The translations under genes and the position numbers were made by a program. A stretch of DNA of 64,000 bases. Origin: Tridacna crocea (taxonomy: Eukaryota > Mollusca > Bivalvia > Cardiida > Cardiidae). The notes under the pieces were generated by a model. It was not told the origin of the DNA and searched no databases. It saw only the letters and a program-made list of their open reading frames with translations. Shown one piece after another: positions 36,216-47,736 of the stretch. Where the stretch lies: positions 26,633,462 to 26,697,461 of the forward strand of contig OX031062.1 of NCBI GenBank assembly GCA_943736015.1. The letters are read 5' to 3'. Each line of letters starts with the position of its first letter. Position 1 is the stretch's first letter.

Positions 36216-38344
36216 TTTGCATGAGTTGTATGGGCATTTTATCTCATTGTCTCATTATTCATACTTTTGGTTGTTGTTTTGTCTCAAAAGTTTTTCGGTC
36301 GACTATAATTATGTACTTGATTGTGTCTGTTAACATTTTTTCCAAGAAACATTTCGTCCCTTAAAGACATAGAAAACGATTTAGGCAAATTACCTTTTCC
36401 AATTTTTGATAGAATATTATCTATTTAACAAAGTAACCCTTAGGTCTTATATTTATTGAAGGTTTTCTGCAAATCATAATGCTGCCATATGTAAAACTCG
36501 GGGTGCAGTAGTGTTACCTAAATCCAGAAAATAGTTGTATATGCGCCCCTTTTTGTTCAAATATGGGTGTTGTTCATCCGATCTTCTTGAGAACCAAAGA
36601 CATGTGTAACAGATGTTTTACAATAAAATTGTGCTAATTAGAAGAACGTAATAAGAAATTAGAAAATTGTAAAAAGTAACTATAGTGTCGTAATTGCTTC
36701 TAATGGTGACCAAACACAAGTGATATCAATAGAACTTTCAAGTTCCTGATTTGTATACTGTCAAAATTTTGTGCTAAATTTCTGCTCCGTAACCAGTTTT
36801 TCTGGAGGTCTTGAAACACTCTTGTTATCACAAGGTATTTGTAATTTTCATCTAGGTACGTTCAAGAAAATGCACTGGTCAGAATGATTTTTAAAATATC
36901 ATCTGGTTTGAGCAAAAAGAAAAAAAAAAACGCTTTTCGTTTTCAAAGTTGATAAAATTTGAGACTAGGTGTTATGTCAAATTATAAGACTTTGAATGAA
37001 AATGAATTCCTCTAAGTTTTAGTACCCTACTAGTTTGCAACACCGGGATATATCCCGCAGAGTTATTTTTCAATAAATTGAAACCATAGAAACGCGATAA
37101 GTCGTTATTTGTGCGAAGTATTTGTAAAGATCGGCAGTTAGTATACCAAAATGGTATGTGATCGATTGTAAGACTCAAAGAGATCCTACGCTTAAAATGT
37201 AGTAGGCTTATATAGCGGTCGAGTAACAGATCACGTGTTGATTTGCATATAATGTTAGCCGTGTTCTTTTAGCTTGACATCATCATTTAGCCATCATTTA
37301 GTTTTGGCTGGCTAAAAGGTAATTTTTCAATTAACAGATCACATGTTGATTTGCATATAATGTTAGCCATGTTCGTTTTGCTTGACATCATCATTTGGCC
37401 ATCATTTAGTTTTGGCTGGCTAAAAGGTAATTTTTCAATTCAAAGCCGCTTAAAAGTGACATAAAGTAGGAATGCGCATAAAATATTTCCAATGTAGATG
37501 ATCTATAATTAACTATGTATAAAAAAAACCTTTTCTTAGAGATAGATTTTTTTTATAAAAATTTGCACATACAAGGCTCACCATGTGTCTCTAGGAAATT
37601 ACATTGAGAAAAATTGGGTTCCCGTGCTCGTTTATGAGACATTTTCCTTTGAAAATGCTATATTTACAGTTCCAAATCTAACTTATATTAGATTTGATGG
37701 ACAATTGAATAGGAAATTATAGGAAAAAATACATATATACATAATTTTGATGAAGACTTTATGCTGACACAAAATATATTTAAGCAGTTTTAAACTGGTT
37801 TGAGCATGATTAATGTACAAAAGTACAAGCATGTTATATATTAAGTTAAGAGAAGATGTTTTGACCGATATATTGGTTAATCTGATTTAAATACACACTT
37901 TCTGACGGACAGATATTTCTTTAAATTTCCACACTTATAGTATTTGTAATTCTAAATAATAAGGGGAAAAAAAGAATGTCATCTATCTATTCGTTGTCCG
38001 CCAGAAAACAAATTTAAAGGTAAGTATAGAAGTTTTTTTTTTTCAAGGCAGATAAATAAGATAAAAGCTCAGCATATTTTGTGGGAAGAGGAAAATACAT
38101 GCTCCATAGGAGGGAATTCTCCTTACATGCGCAATACAATGCGCACGAACATTTGTCAATTAGTTAATCAAGTTTATTGTTCAAATCATACATTCATGAT
38201 ACACGAACAAAGAGTAAAAATTACATACATATAAAATTATAGAAAGTGACGGGGAAAATAGGTTAGAAAAGTTGGGGGTCATAACCTTGGTCAAAATGAG
38301 AAAGACACTATAGGGCTTGAAAAGATAATGTAGAAGGGCCTTTT
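36216..38344. other. Intron, mostly unique
   Basis: Except for the 108-bp tandem (37224-37439) I see no element or exon in this part of the ~13-kb intron after B4. Confidence 0.5.
37224..37439 (+). repeat. Two 108-bp tandem copies with octamer and E-box words
   Basis: Units 37224-37331 and 37332-37439 differ at only a handful of positions. Each has atttgcat; the first has cacgtg and the second cacatg at the matching site. Nothing else around it suggests a promoter. Confidence 0.88.
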
Positions 38345-39875
38345 TAGCTCACCCGAGCACGAAGTACTCAGAGTGAGCTATTGTGATCACCATCTGTCGG
38401 CATCCGTTCACATTTCCTTGTTTACACTCTAGCATCTACAAATATTAACTAATCAGCACCAAACTTGTTCAAAGTGTAAATGATCATAAGATCTCGGATG
38501 AGTTTGATTATGGGTTTAATTGGACCAGATCATCTGGAGTTATTTGCCCTTGAAATAAAAAAAAATGCTATATTTCACAATGTTTACACTCTAGCATCTA
38601 CAAATATCTACCAATCAGCACCAAACTTAGTCAAAATATATATAACCATAAGATCTCAGATGAGTTTGATTATGGGTCAAATGGGACCAGAACGACCAGA
38701 ATTATTTGCCCTTGAATTAGAAAAATTGCTATATTTGACTATTTTTTCACTCTAGCGTCTACAATTATTAACCAATCAACACCCACCTTGGACAAAATAT
38801 ACATGACCATAAGATCTCCGATGAGTTTGATTATGGGTGTAATCAGACCAGAACGACTGGAGTTATTTGCCCTTGAATTAGAAAAATTGCTATATTTGAC
38901 TATTTTTTCACTCTAGCGTCTACAATTATTAACCAATCAACACCCACCTTGGACAAAATATACATGACCATAAGATCTCACATGCGTTCGATTATGGGTG
39001 TAATCAGACCAGAATAACTGGAGTTATTTGCCCTTGAATTAGAAAGTTCTTTAGAGTAGTTGTTAGTCCGGAGCATAACTTTTTCATCTCCAGTTCAATT
39101 GACTTGAAACTTGGCATTTGTGTTTGTTGCAATAATCTAGAGTGCATAGTGAAAGAACCATAACTCTACTTCATACTGTCTATGAGCTATTTCCCTTTGA
39201 TTGAAATTTTTACAGCATTTTCTGCTTGTCTGGAATATAACTTTGTCATCTACAGCCTGAACATCTTCAAATTTGATATTATGTGATTGTTGAAAAATTA
39301 TGGAGTGCATTGCACAAGAACCATAACTGCCTAGCACAAATTTTGAGTTATTCCATTTGACCTTCATTTTTATAGCATTTCTTGCTTGTCCGTAGCAAAA
39401 TTTTGTCATCTTAAGGAGGAATGACTTGAAATTTGGTATGCTTATTTGTTGCAATATTTGGAAGTGCAGTGCCTAAGAATTGTAACTCTACTTGTGCTGT
39501 CTTAAAGTTATTTCCCTTTGAATTTCATTTTTACAGCATTTAGTGCCTACCCTGAATATAACCATCATCTTAAGTCAGAATGACTTCAAACGTGATATGC
39601 ATGTTTGTTGTAATATTACAGAGTACAGCGAGCAAGAACAGTAACTCTACCTAGTGTTAATTTTGAGTAATTCCACTTTGATCTTCATTTTTACAGTATT
39701 TCTTGCTTGTATGGAATGGAACTCCAAAGTCTCAAGTGAAATTGCAACAATTTGCTGCTCTTGTTTCATTATCATTTGGCCTTGAACCTTGTTATTTGGT
39801 ATATATCTTTATTTTAGACCTGTGCTGCTTGGTACTCAGGTGAGCTATATAGGACCATCATGATCCTCTTGTTTA
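38345..39875 (+). mobile_element. Helentron-like element (9) with four 161-bp units
   Basis: The 5' end is agctcacccgagcac...gagtgagct. Four units of 161-162 bp start at 38421, 38583, 38744 and 38905; units 3 and 4 are nearly identical. A second block of diverged ~165-bp units (39060-39780) follows. The 3' end is caggtgagctatataggaccatcatgatcctcttg. This is the most complete element in the window. Confidence 0.82.
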
Positions 39876-40118
39876 TTTGATTGGTCAATTCATTTTACAC
39901 ACAGTGATGTAGTTTCATTGATGTGCACGTGATAAACAGTTTTTCTATGGTGGGGTACCAGAATTTATAAAATCCTTATTAGAGAGGTATCGGATGTTTC
40001 AATGATAATTTAATGGATTTTATGCTTATCGTATAAGTACATATTTGTCGCTTAAGTTCTATGGCATTTTGAGAATCATTTAAAAGACTAGATCTAGATG
40101 GATTTATTTACACCATTC

Positions 40119-40120
<2 letters not shown>

Positions 40121-40157
<37 letters not shown>
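40121..40157. repeat. (TC)n microsatellite
   Basis: An uninterrupted TC dinucleotide run of ~37 bp. Confidence 0.95.
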
Positions 40158-40159
<2 letters not shown>

Positions 40160-40479
40160 GCTCCTCCTCACTTGCACCCCCTCACACACTCATACACAAC
40201 ACATACACGGATAACTTAAGTCATACGCAATTAACTGGGCTGTGAAAATGTAGGTCATGATCAGTCAGCAAAAATGTGTAGACCGATCATTAACCATATC
40301 ATCCACAAAGTTTTGGTATGATGTTAGCTAGCGCGGTCAGCATCTCATGACTGTAAAATAAGAATTGACGCCACAAGATGTTAAACTTGAGAACTGATGT
40401 ATACAAAGAATATGAACCAAAAAGGTTGAATGTAACAAAAAAAAGATGAAGAGGAAATGACAATGTTGGAGTCTTTATA

Positions 40480-41150
40480 TAGCTCAAGAGCATAACAAAT
40501 CATTTAGAGTATGGGTTAGGACCAGTGCACACTTAAGTACTGACTGATCCCAGTTCACACTCTACAATGGCTAAAATTCTCCTTCTGCATCAGCAGCCTC
40601 GTAAGTTGAAAATAAGAAGATAATTCATGATCTAAATTTGAACAGGACATTGCAATGTTAAAGACATAATTTGTTCAAAAACATGACAAACCTTGTAGAG
40701 TGTTGGGCAAGATCAGTACACACTTAATAACTGACAGATCCTAGTCCACACTTTACAATGCTTAAAGGTCTCATTGTGCATCAGCAGCCTCATAGGTTGA
40801 ACATAGCAAGTTAATTCATGATCTAAAGATAAACAGGGAATTGAAATGTTTAAGACAATGTGCTCAAAAACATAGCAAATGTTGTAGAGTGTGGGTTAAG
40901 ATCAGTGTGCATTTAAGTACTGACTGATCCTAGTCTTCACTTCACAATGCTTAAAGGTCTCATTCTGCATCAGCAGCCTCATGGGTTGAACATAGCAAGA
41001 TAATTATGATCTTATAAACAGGACATTACAATAATGAAGGCTTTATGTGAGCAGAAATATAAAAACTCATGCAGAGTTTGGGATATCATCAGTGTGTACT
41101 TAAGTACTATCTGACCCCCAGACCACACTCCATAATGGTTGAATGTAGTC
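40480..41150 (+). repeat. ~188-bp tandem array
   Basis: Units at about 40507, 40697, 40886 and 41077 share gagtgtgggttaagatcag, acttaagtactgactgatcc, tctgcatcagcagcctc and agataattcatgatct. Distinct from the 160-bp families. Confidence 0.75.
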
Positions 41151-41159
41151 ATGGCAATA

Positions 41160-41817
41160 AGTGCTTACTAAAAATAAAAAAATAGATCTATTTATCATGT
41201 TTTTGCAATAGCAATAATAACCTGTGTACATAAAAAAGTTCGCGGACTACCTCGTTATTTTGAAAACTACTTTTCAAAAACTATTCGCGAAATTTTGATC
41301 CGTCAAGAAACATTGCTCAGGTGACTGGGGGCTACTTACACTATATGGACATGTAGAAATTCTTAGAAATTGTTCTTCTCTGAAGTCACTGGCCAGATTT
41401 TGAAATAATTTTACAGAAATATTCCTGTGGTGACCATTTTCAAAATGTATTCGTTAAATGCTGATTAGTCAAGAAACATGGCTCTGATGGATGGAGGGGT
41501 TGGCACCTGCACGTGTTGCTCGTGTTGAAGAGGACTTACGTTTTTAGTCACTATCGAGCATGTGCTCTTTTCAAGAAACTGTCTTTGGGTGATCTGTCGA
41601 AAAATTTATTTGCAGAAAACTGATTCATCAACATCATTACTGTGATGATTGTAGGGGTGGTGACAGATTTTGAAATGACTTTTACACGTGACCTTTTCTA
41701 AATTGCATCGCAAAATAATGATTTTGTTTCCAAAGTTTCAATACCTCAAAAAAAGTGGCTATGGTCCTCTCATATATTCAGGTGAGCGATCCAGGACCAT
41801 TTTGGCCCTCTTGTTAG
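41160..41817 (+). mobile_element. Helentron-like remnant with an intact 3' end
   Basis: It ends caggtgagcgatccaggacc-attttggccctcttg. The body units (gaccattttc, aaaatgctgattagtcaagaaac) are diverged; the 5' end is not clear. Confidence 0.6.
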
Positions 41818-41854
41818 AATAGAGTGCTACCATTTGAGCCACGGTATAACTGTC

Positions 41855-43209
41855 ATCTGCAAATGCTCAAGGTGGGCTTTTGCAATCGTGCTGTGTCTGT
41901 TGAGCGTCGTACATGGTCAACTTTTACCTTGTGTACGCTCTTGAGGCCATATTTTCAGTCCCGTACTCAAAAACCTTTGTCAAACTTTTGTTCGTGGTAA
42001 TATCTCTAATAAGTTAAAAAATAAGTCATGTCGGGTCAGGAACTAGGCCACTAGGTCAAATCTCAGATAAGATCTTATGTACAGGCTGAGGGCCATATTT
42101 TCAGTCAGATACTCTTGAAAGTTTTTCGAATGATTTTCATGATAATAGCTTAAATGATTTTGAAAATGGGTCAGGTCAGGTCAGAAACTATGCCACTGGC
42201 CAAAAATCTTAGAAAAAACCTTGTGTACACTCTAGAAGCCACATTTTTAGTCTAAAACTATTGAAAGTTGGTCAGAGTGTCCATCGTGAGAATGTCTGGG
42301 ACCACTTTGATAATGAGTCATGTCGGTTTAAAAGTAGATCACTAGGTGAAATCTTAGAAAAACTTTGTGCTCGATTTAGAGGCCAAATTCTTTAAAAGTC
42401 TAAAACTCCTGAGAGTTGGTCAGAATAAATAACTTATATCTGGGACAAGTTTGCAAATGGGTCATATTAGGTCAAAATACAGGTCACAGAGTCAAATCTT
42501 TGAAAAATCTTGTGTCCACTCGAGAGGCTAAATTTTCAGTCTAGATAAATACTCTGAAAGTTGGTCAGAGTGTTTGTCTTGATGATGTCTCGTATGACTT
42601 TGAAAGTGGGTCAATAACTTGGTCAAATTTTTCAGGGAAAAAAAAAACTTACTAACGCTCTAGAGGCCACAATATCATTTTGGTACTCATGAAACTTGCT
42701 CAATGTTTGTCTTGGTCACACTAAGGTGAAAATTGGTCCAGTCAGTTAAAAACAAACTGGGTTACAAAGTGTAATCTTACATAAGTCCTCTATACCTTAT
42801 AGATGCCGCATTTTAGTCCAGTTCTCATGAAGATTTCAAAATGCTTATCTAAATGTTATCTGAAAGTTTTTGAAAATGGGTCTTGTCGGTTCAAAAACTA
42901 GGTCACTAAAACCAATCTGTGAACAAGCTTGTGTTCGCTTTAGTGGCCACATTTTCAGGCAAACACTTATGAAACTTGGTCAGCATGTTTGTCTTGACAA
43001 TTTAAGTTCAATACTCATCTTACCTGGTCAGAATCTTCATCTTGAAAAAAAAAAAATGTTGTGTACAAGCTAGATGCCAAATAGTTGGTCCATTAATTAT
43101 AAGGGCTTGTCAGAATTTGTCATCTTATCTCCAAGGAGATTGAAAATTGGGCATGATTGGTCAAGAGGCTGAGGTGAGTGACTTCAGGGCCATGAAGACC
43201 TTCTTGTTA
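41855..43209 (+). mobile_element. Helentron-like monomer array (11)
   Basis: It starts with a degraded aaatgctcaaggtgggcttt and holds about eight ~155-bp units (cttgaggccatattttcagtc, gttggtcagagtgtttgtctt, aaactaggccac). It ends aggtgagtgacttcagggcc-atgaagaccttcttg. Confidence 0.72.
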
Positions 43210-43720
43210 TGAGTATTGTAATTGTGGTCACTAGAGCATTCTAAATGGTTTTCCAAGATTTGACCTGGTGACTTACATTTATACAAAATGTGACCCGTTT
43301 TCAAAATTGTCAAAGATATTATCAAGAAAAAACTTTCTGATTAAATTTCACCAGTAATGGACAGTAAATGTTACCCCTAGAGCATACACTTGTATGGTTT
43401 TTCAGCGATTGTACTTTGTGACATACTTTTTGTCCAGGTGTGAGTTACTTTCATACTATTCCAAGATATTATTATGAAAAACATTCTGACCACTTTCATG
43501 AGTATTGTACAGAAAACATAGTGGTTATGGCGAGAGTTCATAATATTTTCTTTTTTAATTGATGTGGTGACCTACGTGTTAATCAGATGTGACCCATTTT
43601 CAAAGTCATTTTCAAACTCATCCAAGATATTATCATGACAGATATTTTGATGAACTTGCAAGGTTACTGAAAAAAGTGGCCTCTAGCGCGTACATAATTT
43701 AAAAGTTGACGACATACACA
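43210..43720 (-). repeat. Inverted array of the same monomers
   Basis: Words here are the complements of array 11: gacctggtgacttac, atgtgacccattttcaaa, tccaagatattatcatgaca, aaagtggcctctagcg. Two arrays therefore meet tail to tail at ~43210. Confidence 0.7.
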
Positions 43721-43978
43721 ACACGACAAGAAAAACTGACTGTGAGCTATGTGTGATTGGATGAGCTTTACAAACCGCTATAAAACAGGTGCAATCAACT
43801 TACAAATGGGAAACAGTTAACTGTTAAACTTATAACACTCTATAGCAGGCCTACAATATAATTATCAGATCACTAAATAACGAGATCTCCAGAGTACGAG
43901 TAAGAGCTGCGTATGGACTTAAAACACTTTTCTTTCCGTTTAAAATCGTGTCAAATTTGTAACAAGGTCACTTATGCC

Positions 43979-45195
43979 CCCTTCACACTTACGGATTTTT
44001 CTGATGAGTCCTTAGGGATATCACAATCATATCCATAAAAGTACATGGATTGACATCCAGCGTGTCAGTGGTCTTGGCAGAAGATGCACTATCGTCCGAA
44101 GCCTCACTTCTGGAGCTATAGGAGTCACGATTAACATCATGTTTCGTGTCTTCTGTATCAGAAGGATGCAGCTACAGTGGTTCAGTGGAAGGTAGGCTCT
44201 AGCTGTGGCGGTGATGGTTGTAAGGAGGATGCACATGTCTGATTTTTTTTCTGATGGCTGCTTTTTTTGCTGTCTTTAGAGACTTGCTTGTAGATAGTGT
44301 ATATCAATATGGAAGGGATTAGGCCTGTTTAGAACAACTGAAAGGAACCCTTCAATTTTTGACGCTTTTATAGCATTTCAAAATCATAAAGTGTACGCAT
44401 GTATTCATACATATCCATATATTGCTCGTAATTAAGTCATGTCAATCCGTAAAGCAGTTGTTAGTGAACGAATTTAAAATTGGTAACGTCGTTTAAGCAC
44501 TCGTTAACCAGCCGATATAGCTCAGTAGGTAGAGCGTAGGACTCGTGAACACAATGTTTCTGGTCACTACAGGTTGTGGGTTCGAATTCCCGGCTGGCCA
44601 ACTAAATTTACTAATTGCCTTTCGGATGAGACATTAAACCGAGATCCCGTATGACGGTGCTATACACCGAGCACTTTTAAGAACCAGGGGAACCTCTCAG
44701 TAGTTTCGACCTGTATCCTTGCACTATCCCCCGTAACAACTGAACGTCTTCTGGGGGCATCGCTCAGATTGGCAACCGGTAGCGACGGTAAATAAGCGCA
44801 AATTCATTCAATCAAGCACTCGTAATATTCCCTAAGCAGAATGGTAAACTAACCCTAACAGATCGTAAAACAAATAGTTTACGAGACATTTACGGACTCT
44901 TGCAAGTAGTTGGCGGAGGGTTACAACCGCTTTACAATACTTATAAATGGACTGTTACAAGTTTTTTTTATGTGTAAATTACAGAAACTTTTATCCATGG
45001 ACACACGTAAGATTTTTTTTTTTTAACATTTCAAAAAAATTTGTGGCCACATTTATGGATTATCACAAGTGTCTTCGAGCTGTGATGAGTTATTTACGGA
45101 TGCGAACAAGTTATGTATGGATGCTTACGATTGACTACGAGTTGGCATTCCATAAGGACTTGTTAGAAAAATCCCTATGTGTGAAGGTGGTATAA
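43979..45195. mobile_element. GTAA-rich TIR transposon E1, with a SINE inserted
   Basis: Ends ccttcacacttacggat and its complement (atccctatgtgtgaagg) bracket it; agtcctta-gggat is the next conserved inner block. The interior is dense in gtaa/ttac. A SINE occupies ~44505-44813. Confidence 0.78.
44505..44813 (+). mobile_element. tRNA-derived SINE, family 3, with target duplication
   Basis: The head gccgatatagctcagtaggt and gggttcgaattcccggc look like a tRNA with an interrupted anticodon arm. The body has ttcggatgagacattaaacc and gagatcccgt. A direct repeat aagcactcgt lies at 44495-44504 and 44814-44823. Confidence 0.85.
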
Positions 45196-45253
45196 GGCAA
45201 TACCGTATTACACCTTCAAGTAGTAGAATTGGATTGCTTTGTCAAGAAATGGT

Positions 45254-46817
45254 GGTTATACACCTTCACTCTTACAGATGTTTCCTATGAATCCTTAGGG
45301 ATTGACAACTCGGGGTCAATCACAAGCATCCGTAGATACTCTGGAGTGAAAGTAGAGACAAAAGGTTTTACATATTAATAAATATTCTTACGAGTGCCAA
45401 TGGATAAAATTTTTCGTGATTAACATGTAAATAACTTGTAAATATCCGTTAATATCATAAAGCAGTTGTAACCCTCCGTAAACTACTGGCAAGAAACTGT
45501 CAATATCTGGTAAACAATTTGTTGCTCGATTTATAACGGTAAGTTTCAGATTTTTTTGCCAAATTTTCAAGAGCTTAAAGGACGTTACCGATTTTAATCT
45601 GTGAACTACTCGCAAGAATCTGTAAATGTCTCGTAAACAATTTGTTTTACGATTTGTTACAGATAGTTTACAATTCTTTAACGGAAAATTATGATTGGCT
45701 AGGTGACGTTACCGATTTTAATTGCCCTCTGTTACAATTGCAAATACGGATTGATAAAACTTAAGTATGAGCATTTTATGGATTTTTACGAGTTCTTAAA
45801 GAATATATATGTAACGTTATATTTTACAATTGAGAAATAGTATAAAAGCATGCAAAATTGAAAAGTCTTACGAACAAAGTCCGTAACAAAGAAACAAATG
45901 AATAAATGCATGGCAGAAATAAGGGTCCGAGCGGGATTCGAACCCCAGAACTCCCGGACGCAAGACCAATACCTTAACCACTGAGCCAAAGAGATATCTC
46001 CCTGACGCAGTAGCCAGGTATTGTATTTAAATCGGGAGTATGCCATGCAGGAAGGAGTGGTCTCCCGTAACACACCCCCTCTTAAAGTCATCATTTATTG
46101 ATGACTCAAAGCCTTATTAGGCAGGAAGTCCAATTTTGGACAACAAATGGGATTAATGGCTCAATGGCCAATCCCGGACGAGCCCCCATCTTACGAACAA
46201 AGTCCGTAACAAAGAAACAAATGAATAAATGCATGGCAGAAATAAGGGTCCGAGCGGGATTCGAACCCCAGAACTCCCGGACGCAAGACCAATACCTTAA
46301 CCACTGAGCCAAAGAGATATCTCCCTGACGCAGTAGCCAGGTATTGTATTTAAATCGGGAGTATGCCATGCAGGAAGGAGTGGTCTCCCGTAACAAAAGT
46401 TCCTTTCAGTTGTTGTCAAGATGTCACAGAGACCTGATCTTTTTGATATGTACCAATGATATACAATGTTACTATAATTGTAGTCTGTTTCCCACGTATA
46501 CCATGCTGTCTTGGTGGATGTCAGCTTTTGAATGATGAGACATGCTTTTTTGGATTCTTTTTTGCATTAGAAAAACAGGATTCGTAAATCCTCCTAACTT
46601 ACTCGCAACCATTAATAACAACACGTTAACTTGTCGTAATATACATGTAATTGACTAAATTAATCGTAACCATCGGTAATATACTGGTAATATTCCGTAA
46701 ACAGCTCTTAAAATGTAATATGCTCGTACTTATCCGTAATCACTTGGAAAAAATTACAGATATTTGCCGTAAATACAACTTAACAACCCATGATCAATCA
46801 TAAATGGACATTTATGT
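45254..46817. mobile_element. GTAA-rich TIR transposon E2, with the dimeric SINE inserted
   Basis: The left end tatacaccttcactctta matches E1 and E3. Sequence after the SINE (gtcgtaatatacatgtaa, aatcgtaaccatcggtaa, gatatttgccgtaaata) matches 54715-54870 of E3. The right end is missing near cacacacacagacaca. Confidence 0.7.
45866..46395 (-). mobile_element. Dimeric tRNA-derived SINE, copy 2
   Basis: Halves 45866-46073 and 46189-46395 look identical to each other. The minus strand has an intact-looking tRNA head (ctttggctcagtggttaagg, then gggttcgaatcccgc). The spacer matches that of copy 1. It lies within a GTAA-rich TIR transposon. Confidence 0.88.
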
Positions 46818-47490
46818 CACACACACAGACACACCCTAGTGAAGCCGATACTGTAGTATCCCTCATTGACTAAAAATCTTCCCTGAAAATTAAAGTATTT
46901 CTGACCCAAACTACAGCGGAGCGTTTGCATTCGCATGAGGTGCTCACTTATAAGAGCCATGCTTTGGCATTATGGGCTTAATGTCTCTCCATTATGCATG
47001 ATAATAGCCCAAGTCGTCACATAATTATGCGTGCATATGGGCCATTTTTTTTTTTTTTTTTCAATAACAAACTTAATAATGAGGTAGTTTGCTCCGTTGA
47101 CAAACAGAAATTCGACAATTTGCGAAAATTTTGGCCCAGATGGACTTCGAAGGCTGACCTGGGACGATACTCTTCGCAGATGCATTACAGAAGCACGGCT
47201 CATGACTTTTGGACGTTGACAGAACTGTTTGAATGAAAAAAAAAAGAAGTGCTACTAAGTCACTGCAGCTGAGGACAACAGTATTTTGTGGTAAACACTT
47301 AAAAAAAATCAGCATTTGGTAATTCAGCAGAATTTGGTAATTAATTGGAATTAGATTTGTAGTTGACGCTTTTAAAAGTAAACACCGGACGCCAAGTAAA
47401 ATTTTGTGGCTCGCCAAAACGACTCTCTTTTCAAGACCTAAGATAAGGAGAAAATCGGATGGCCTTCTTTCCTGTCAAAGTTATGGGACA
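46818..47490. other. Intron before the LDLa-like exon
   Basis: A poly(T) tract at 47047-47062 and a short ggcccagatggac...ctgacctgggacgat block (47131-47165), like the core of the MITE at 19597, are the only recognisable items. Confidence 0.5.
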
Positions 47491-47716
47491 TTAACTCATT
47501 ACCAAACGACAAGATTTTAGGTTTGTCCGAATCGAAAGCGTTTGCAGACGACAAAATGAAAGTGACTGAAAATTTGAAATGTTTTGTGAAGGGTAGAAAA
47601 CATTATGGGAAAAGAAGAAAATGGTGGTTACCAGCATTTTCTCCTTTTCCCATAATGTTTTCTAAAGGTTTCTTTCTCAGGGGTGTCAAAATAGGGATTG
47701 TGTGGTAATGGGTTAA
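47491..47716 (+). mobile_element. Hairpin MITE copy 20, 20 bp from the LDLa-like exon
   Basis: It runs from ttaactcattacca to ggtaatgggttaa. Only 20 bp separate its end from the acceptor of the exon at 47737, so it may supply the branch-point region of that intron. Confidence 0.9.
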
Positions 47717-47736
47717 ACTCATGTCGTATGTTTTAG

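Noticed and set aside
44508-44600. Possible tRNA gene
   Set aside because: The anticodon arm is interrupted and the sequence continues into a SINE body with flanking target duplications.
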